Source of the DNA: Anaerolineaceae bacterium UBA5404
Lineage (GTDB): Bacteria; Chloroflexota; Anaerolineae; Anaerolineales; Anaerolineaceae
Direction of reading: 5' to 3'
DNA length: 64,000 nucleotides
Assembly: GCA_002409625.1 (NCBI GenBank)
Contig: DHNY01000003.1
Location: forward strand, 68,703 to 132,702
Every line of letters begins with the position of its first letter. The first letter of the stretch is position 1. The position numbers and the translations under genes are program-made. Of the stretch, positions 17,801 to 26,800 are shown piece after piece. The notes beneath the pieces were generated by a model, which had not been told where the DNA came from, ran no database searches, and saw only the letters and a list, made by a program, of their open reading frames with translations.

Positions 17801-20800
17801 CAGATCCTTTAATTAATAGCATTGACATCACACCTTGGCTGGATTCGGGTGAAGATGCCGATACCGTAAAAGCTGGTTTCCAAGCAACCAAGAGCCACTA
17901 TCATGTTGTCGAAGAGGGCTTACAGCTTGGTGAAAAGACCCGCATTCAGGAAACGATTGACATGATCTCGGGCAGTACGGTTACCGTACATGCCGGTACT
18001 TATGCCGGTGGCTTCACGGTCAATAAAGCCCTCAACCTGGAAGGACCAAACAAGGGTATTGACCCCGTGAACGGCACGCGCGTAGCGGAAGCCGTCTTAC
18101 AAGGGGATGCGGTGATGACCGTCGACGCTGCCAATGTGGTGGTGGATGGCTTCAAGTTTGACAAGACCCAACTGAACGCGCTTCAGGCAACCGCGGTGAA
18201 GAACAATATCTTTACCAAACCCACGGACAAGAGCCACGCTATCGCGCTCGGCTTGGAAGCCGATGGTGGCGTTGACCCCCTGAACGCGGCTTATACGTTT
18301 GAACAAAACCAATTTACGGACACTACACCGGAATATTTGAAAGTTTTCTTGCCTACTGCAGCGACCGAAGCCCAGACGACGGCCATGAACGCCATCTTCA
18401 AAGCGGTGAGCGATCCGGCTGCCGTGGCGATGTATGTGCCCGACACAATTAATCCCTACGCCTATATCGCGGGTTTGCGCCCGGTGGGTGTGGCAGATGA
18501 ATACGCTGTGGAATGGAACCAGACCCTGGATGTTCTGGCTGCGGACGGCGTGCTCAAGAACGACACGGATCCCAACGGCTTGCCTTTGACGGCGACCAAG
18601 GTGAGCGATCCTCAAACTGGCACCTTGATTTTCCGCGCGGATGGCAGCTTTAGCTATGTGCATCCTGGTGGTGAGTACTTTACGCCGGTAACCTTTACTT
18701 ATACCGTGAGCAATGGCGTTGTGACCAGTGAGCCGATTACGGTGACCTTGAATGTGACCTACAGTGTCGGCTTTAAGGATGGCGGTGCAATTTATATTGC
18801 AATGAACCGAACCGATGGTAAGCACCTTTTGGGTGTCTCCGGCGACTTTACTGTTGAAGGCATGTTCGTAAAGGACGCTCAAAGCCTTGAGATGAAGCTG
18901 TATGCTGGTGAGGTTGATAATCCTCAACTGCTTCAGACCAACACGATTAAATCGATGGACGTCTTTGGACCAACCGCTGATAACTTTACCTCTTCCTTTG
19001 ATATTTTTGGCGCCTACACCTCCAGCAGCTGGGAAAACGTGAAGGAAACCGAGTACGGACAAACCGTTCCCGCGACCCACGTTATCGCTACCGTGACGAT
19101 GCCCAATGGTTACACCTTTAGCCGCACGGCCATGATTAACAACAGCCGCGACATCATCATCCGTGGTGATATCGCCCCGCAAGACTTTGGTTACGCTGCC
19201 TTTAGTGGCGTGCGAGGTGTGAGCGCTGGCTTTGAGATTACCGACATGGGTAACCTGCGCGGCGCGCAATCGCTGGTTGTGAAGCTTTATGGCAATAATA
19301 CGGCTGGTGATGAAGTCTTGTTGCAAACCAATACCGCTATTTTGGCTAGTGGTCAATTTGAAGACTTCCTCGAATTCTCGACCCCCTTTGATATCTACGG
19401 CAATTTTGACTATGCTGCGGATGGTTATTGGACGAACGTGCGTCAACGTGAATATGGCCGAAATATTGATCCGACCTGTGTGGAAGCGACGGTTGAATTC
19501 CTCAATGGCACTACCAAAACTGCACGGAACTGCAACCCGACCGGTGACAACCGTGTTATTCCGAGTGGTAGTGCATCATACTATGTGCATCCTACGAGAG
19601 ACTATCTGGGTGTATCGGTTGATGTGAGGTTTAAGAATTTTGTAGCGGCCGATGCTGAGTCAATTAAGATTGAACTTTTTGGTGATCAAGAAGGCACAAG
19701 CGTACTCTTGCAGACCAATGAAGCAATCTTGACTTTACCCGCCTTTCAAGGCGATGTGAGAAGTTTAACCTCTCCATTCAACATCTTTGGACAATATTTA
19801 CCCAGCTCATGGACGAATACCCGCAATGATGAGTTTGGTCAAACTGTACCTGTGAGCCACGTTCTGGCTACGGTCACATTTGCTGATGGAACCGTGTTGA
19901 CCCGTGTTTTGCCTATCCGCTTGGAGCGAAGTTTGATTATCCGTGGTGATATCCAAGCTGAAGACTTCGGCTATGTGGCTCAGAACGATGTTTACGGTGT
20001 GACTGCTGGCTTCGGTATTATTGACCGCGGCAGTTTGTATCGTGCTCAGAGTATTGTCGTCAAACTTTACGCTGGCGAGAACGGCGACCAATTGTTACAG
20101 ACCAACACGGCTATTTTGGAAGGCGATAAGTTCAAGGACTTTACAAATTTCTCAACCCCATTCGACATCTTTGGCGACTTTGATTATGTTGCGGATGGTT
20201 ACTGGACCAATGTACGCGAAGATGAGTATGGCCAAAATGTGGTGCCGACCTGTGCGGAAGCCACGGTTGAATTCTTCAATGGCACCACCAAGACTGCCCG
20301 CAACTGTAACCTGACTGGTGACCGCGAAATTATCCTGCGTGGTGAGTTGACGGTGATGGATTTCTATTACGCTTACAACGCTCCTATGAAGGGCGTGAGC
20401 GCGGATATGAAATTGACCGACGCGACTTCTGATGACGCAGTTTCGATTGTGGTTGAGCTCTTTACCGGTGAGGAAGGCGCTTACCAACTCTTGCAAACCA
20501 ATACGGCGAATCTTGAAAAATTCAATGCCGCTTCAATCTTTACCTCGCCCTTTGATATCTATGGCACCCGTAATTATGTGGGTAGCTCATGGGCTAACGT
20601 GCGAGAGACTGAATATGGTCAAGATGTCATCCCAACGCGTGTTTTGGCGACTGTGACCCTGAAAAATGGCAAGGTCCTGACGGCTGAAAGATTGATTTTG
20701 ACCGGCGACCGTGACCAGATTGTTCCTTCAGTTGTTGCTGAAGATTTTACTTACGGTGCTTGGTCTGGAATCAAGGGCGTGAACGCTGGCTTCCATACCG

Positions 20801-23800
20801 TCAACTTTGACCTTGGTCAGGCTGTTGACGTGAAGGTCGAGCTTTTCAGTGGCGCAGATGGCGACGTCTTGATGCAGACCGACACCTGGATCAAGGAAAA
20901 TGACGCTTGGGCAGGAATGCAACAATACTCTGCCCCGTTTGATATCTTTGGCACATTCGATTACGTTGCCGATGGCTATTGGACGAACGCACGTGAGACT
21001 GAATATGGTCAGACCGCTATTCCGAGGCGTGTGTTGACCACGATTACCTTACCTGGTGATGTGGTTGTGACTGCTGAAAATACCAATCTAACCGGCGACC
21101 GCCGCTGGATAGTGAGCACGCTGGATGAGGAAATCCGCACAGCGAAAGAGTATACCTATACACCTCCTTACGTTTACGTGGGAGATATCACCTTTGACGA
21201 TGCCGAGAACCTGTATCACGGCACTTATACGCCAAAGCAGTTCTTTGACAAACGAGCGACCTTTGACCTGGCGCGCTACCTGGGTGCCTTGCACCGACAG
21301 GCGATAAGCACGGTTCAGAAGATCACTTTTGAAGGTGTGGAATACACCTGGCAAGAAGTTGAGCCTATTCTGAAGGGCAGCAACTGGCGCAAGAATGATG
21401 ACAGCACAATCACCTTGGTGAGAGTAGTTTCTGATATGGTGATTGCTGGTGAAATTGAGGAGAATGAAATCTTCTCGATGGTGCTCAGTGATGGCCATAA
21501 CACCGAAACTGTACGCTTCAAGTTTACTGTTACCAACACGCTGGATGCTGAAATCGGCTCTGGCTTTGACTATGAATACTCTGATGAATATGAATATGTT
21601 GGTGCACGCGAATTTGACGACCCCAACAACATCTACACTGTGACCTATCCTGAGACCCAGGTCAATCCGCACGCGATGTACGATCTGGCGCGCTACCTTG
21701 GCGCGTTATATCGCCAGGATGGTGCAACCGTTAGCAGCATTGAATACAAGGGTGTGAAATACACCTGGAACGCAGAAGGTACTTTGCTTGGCAGCAACTG
21801 GGAAGATGACGAAGGCAATACTTTGGTTAGCGTGATTACCGCTGACTTCTTAAGTGGCGCGATTGATCCTGCTGTTGGTATCGTTCTGACGGTGAGTGAC
21901 GGTATCCATACCGAAACCGTGACCTTCAAAATGGTTATTAACAACGTTGCCCCTGTGGCTGTTGATGATGCCTACGCAACCGATGAGGATGTCACCTTGA
22001 CTGTGGCGGCGGCTGATGGTGTGCTGAAGAATGACACCGACGTGAGCCCCTTGACTGCTGAGTTGGTTGAAGGACCTGCCCATGGCTGGGTTGAATTGGC
22101 AGAAAACGGTAGCTTTAAGTACATGCCTGAAGCCAACTGGCATGGTGAAGATAGCTTCACGTACAAAGCCTTTGACGGTGAATGGTATAGCAATATTGCG
22201 ACCGTGACCATTACGGTTAAACCTGTTCAGGATGCCCCAGTGGCAGAAGACCAGGCAGTGACCACACCTGAAGACACTCCGATTGTGATCACCTTGCTTG
22301 CTACCGATGCAGATGGCGACGCATTGACCTACGAAATTGTCGCTGGACCTACAAATGGAACGGCAACATTGGTCGGCAATGTGGTTACCTACACACCCAA
22401 TGCGAATTGGCACGGTGTAGACAGCTTCACCTTCAAAGCCAATGATGGCACGACGGATAGCAATATCGCGACTGTGACCATCACTGTGACGGATGTGAAG
22501 GACGATGTGGTAGCCAATGATGACGCATACAGCGTTATTCAGGGCAAAGTTTTGACGGTTGCCGCACCTGGTGTGCTCGAGAATGATGAAGACATTGATG
22601 AAAATGTGATGACTGCTACCCTCAAGACACCTGCTGCAAATGGTACGGTTATCTTGAAGTCTGATGGCAGTTTTGTTTACACACCCAATCCTGATTTTAG
22701 TGGTACGGATACATTTGAATACACACTGGTAACCAGCCCAATGATTAACGGAACTGGCTTATGGAGGGCTGACGCGACTGTTACGATTACGGTTTATGGA
22801 AAGCCAGTAATCAGCTCGGATGACATTGAAGGACCCTATCATGTGGGTAAGCAGCAGCTGTATCATGTGAGCTTGTCGAATCCTGCCAATGGTATGGAAT
22901 ACAACCCAGTGAGTGTTGAGATTGTCGCCGAAGGCATTAAATTTACAGACTTCGAAAAGATCGAACTGCAACATCCGGATGGTTCAGACAACTGGTTTGA
23001 CCTTGTTGCGATGGGCTTGATTGTTGAAGAAGGCAACAACCTGGTGATGCGCACGCCAGTTATTGATGGCATGCCGATTGAACCCGGGTTTGACTACACT
23101 TTGACCTTCCGCGTGACCTTCAAGACCGCTGGACAATATCCTGTTACCGGAACTTTGTACTACTATCCAGATTCGAATGGAAATGATTATGGCGCGCCCT
23201 TTGAGGTGGCAAAATTCACATCGACGATGGTTGTGCTGGAAGCGAACCCAGTTGCGGTTAATGACGCTTATGAGACCTTTATTGGTGAGACCTTGAGCGT
23301 TGCGGCACCTGGCGTTCTGGCGAATGACACCTTTGCCGGACCAGAAGCTTTGGTTGCCGAGCGCGTAACGAGCGTTAGCAATGGCACTCTGGAATTTAAC
23401 CCAGACGGCAGCTTTACATATGTACCCAATGCTGGCTACTATGGCACAGACAGCTTTACCTATAAGGTGACGGCGGCTGGCCAGGTTAGCAATGTGGCAA
23501 CGGTGGAAATCAATGTTTACACCAAGCCCACAATCAGCTCGGATAACATTGAAGGACCGTATTATGTCGGTTACGAGCAAGAATATCACATGAAACTGGC
23601 CAATCCGGCTGGTGGCAAGACTTACAACCCGGTCCAGATTGAAATCTTTGCAGAAAATGTGGTTTTGGATGACATTGAGACCATCAAGGTTGAGCATCCT
23701 GCCCAAGCTGGCGAATGGATTGATCTGAAACCCTTAGTTGTGGCAGATGCCGGTGGTTTGAGACTGGTTACCCCGATTGTGCCCCTGCCGATTGAGCCTG

Positions 23801-26800
23801 ATAATGACTATACATTGACCTTCCTGGTTGAGTTCAAAAAGGAAGGCACCTATCCTGTGACCGGCACCTTATACCACTATCCTGCTTCGGATGGAAGTGA
23901 TCACGGTGACGCGGTCGCGGTAGCAGACTTTAGCTCTGAAATGGTGGTGTTGAAAGACATCCCCGTGGCTGTTGATGATGCCTATGAAACCGATGAAGAC
24001 GTTACCTTGACCGTTTCTGCCGCGAATGGTGTGTTGAAGAATGACACCTTGAACGCGCTTGGCACCTTGACGGCTGTTCTTGTGGAAACGGTTGATGCCG
24101 CTCATGGCACGCTGACCTTTGCGCCTGATGGTAGCTTTGAGTTCGTACCTGTTGCCAACTGGCACGGCACGACGACCTTTACCTACAAGGCGACGGATGG
24201 CAAGCACGAGAGTGCACCTGCAACCGTGACGATTGTTGTGAAGGATGTGAAAGATCCCGTCCAAGCTGTGGATGACGAATATGAAACCAACGAAGACACA
24301 GTGTTGACCGTTGCCGCTCCTGGCGTTTTGGACAATGATATCGATGTTGATAATAACATCCAGAAGGCGTATGTCCTGACTCAACCAGAAAATGGCGCGG
24401 TTACCATGACGCAAGATGGTGGTTTCGTTTATACACCAAAGGCTGACTTCAATGGAACAGATACCTTTACCTATGAATTGGCAACATTCCCGAGAACAAA
24501 TAGCGAATGGACTGATTCTGCAACTGTAACGATTACAGTCAAACCTGTCAACGATGCCCCAGTTTTGGATGACCTAACTGGTGCAGAGATTCCTGTGAAC
24601 GTTGCTTACACGTTTACCGCGAGTGGCAGCGATGTGGATGGCGATACCTTGACCTTCAGCCTGAAGAATGCTCCTGCTGGTGCCGCGATTGATGAAAGCA
24701 CCGGTGACTTTAGCTGGACACCTGGATGGGATGACCTGGGCGCGAACACCTTCCAGGTTTGCGTCTCTGATGGTGAACTTGAGGTCTGCAAAGACATTAC
24801 CTTGACAGTCACCAACGTCAACACCCTTGACGAAGAAATTGGAACCATCAAAGACTACGCCTACACCCCACCTTACGCCTACGTGGGCGATATCAGCTTT
24901 GATGATACGACCAATACCTACCATGGTATTTACACCCCGGCTCAATTCTTGGACAAACGAGCGACCTTTGATCTGGCACGCTTGTTGGGTGCCTTGCACC
25001 GCCAGGATGGCTCAACGGTTCAATCCATAACTTTCAATGAGAAGGTTTACACCTGGAAATTTGATCCACCTGATCATCCAGAACTGAAGGGTAGCAACTG
25101 GCGTGATGAGAACATGAAGACTTTGGTTAGCCAGGTCTCAGACATGGTCATCGCTGGCGACATTGTTGAAGAACAAGCCATTACGATGGTTGTGACCGAT
25201 GGTCATAACACCGAAACGATCATCTTCAAGTTCACCGTGACCAACACGCTGGATGCAGAGATCGGCTCTGGCTTTGATTATGAATACGATCCTGCATACA
25301 ACTATGTTGGCGCACGTGAGTTTGACGATTCCAACAATATCTACACCGTGACCTATGATGAGACTCAGGTTGCCCCGCATGCTATGAACGATCTGGCTCG
25401 CTACCTTGGCGCTTTGTATCGCCAGGATGGCGCTACCGTACGCAGCATTGAATACAAGGGCGTTACTTATACTTGGGATGCTGAAGGTACTTTGGTAGGT
25501 AGCAACTGGAAGGATGCAGACGGCAAGACCTTGGTTAGCGTGATTACTGCTGACTTCTTGAGTGGCACGATTAATCCTGATGTTGGTATCGTTTTGACGG
25601 TTGCAGATGGCATTCATACCGAAACCGTGACCTTCAAGATGATCATCACCAACGTTGCGCCAGAGCTGGCTCCCATTGAAGGTGCGACTATTCCTGAACT
25701 GGTTGAATACACTTTCACTGCAACCGCCAGCGATGTTCCAACTGCAACCTTGACCTTTAGCCTGGTTGGCGCTCCTGAAGGTGCAATGATTGATGGTTCA
25801 ACGGGTGTCTTTACCTGGACGCCCACCGAAGCCCAAGGTCCTGGCACCTTTAGCTTCACCGTGAAAGTCTGTGATAATGGTACGCCGGTACTCTGTGACC
25901 AAAAGACCTTTGAGGTTGATGTGAAGGAAGTTAATATTCCTCCTGTACTTGCTGAAATCGGCGATAAGACCGTGGTTGCGACCGAAGAATTAACCTTTAC
26001 TGCAACCGCGACGGATGAGGACATTCCTGTTCAAACCCTGACCTTTAGCTTGAAGGATGCTCCTGTTGGTGCTGAAATCGACGCAACCACCGGTGTCTTT
26101 ACCTGGACTCCGACCGCTGCCCAGGTTGGCGACCACACCTTTAAGGTTTGTGTCTCTGACGGTGTGGCTGAGGTCTGTGAAGAAATCACCGTGACGGTTG
26201 AAGAAAGTGTCGTGGTCAATTTGCCTCCTGTGGCTGTTGCTGACGCTTATGAAACCAATGAAGACGTGGCTTTGATCATCGCCGCTCCTGGTGTGCTTGA
26301 GAATGATAGCGATCCCAACGGTGATGCAATAACTGCAATCCTGGTTTCTGAACCCGAACATGGTACGCTGGCTTTGGCTGCTAATGGTGGCTTTGTTTAT
26401 TCACCTAATGCTGACTGGAACGGCACGGACACCTTTACTTACAAAGCCAGCGATGGCACATTGGAAAGCGAAGATGCAACCGTAACGATTACCGTCAATC
26501 CTGTCAATGATGCGCCTGTTGCTGTAGATGACGCTTACACAGTAGCTGAAGATACCTTGCTTAGCATTGCAGCCCCCGGTGTGCTTGCCAATGACTATGA
26601 TGTGGACGGCGATGTTTTGAATGCCACAGTTCGCACCAACCCAAGCCACGGTACGCTCTCGTTTACATCTGATGGATCCTTCACTTACATGCCTGATCCT
26701 GACTGGCACGGTACGGATAGCTTCACCTACAACTTGATTACCCATCCTGCACCTACCAGCGGATGGACTGATTGGGCGACTGTAACCATTACAGTGACCC

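Noticed and set aside
18097..19446. 449-residue open frame antisense to the giant surface-protein gene
   Set aside because: It mirrors repetitive coding sequence on the other strand, has low-complexity His/Val/Ile-rich translation and no SD, and the sense frame has clear domains.
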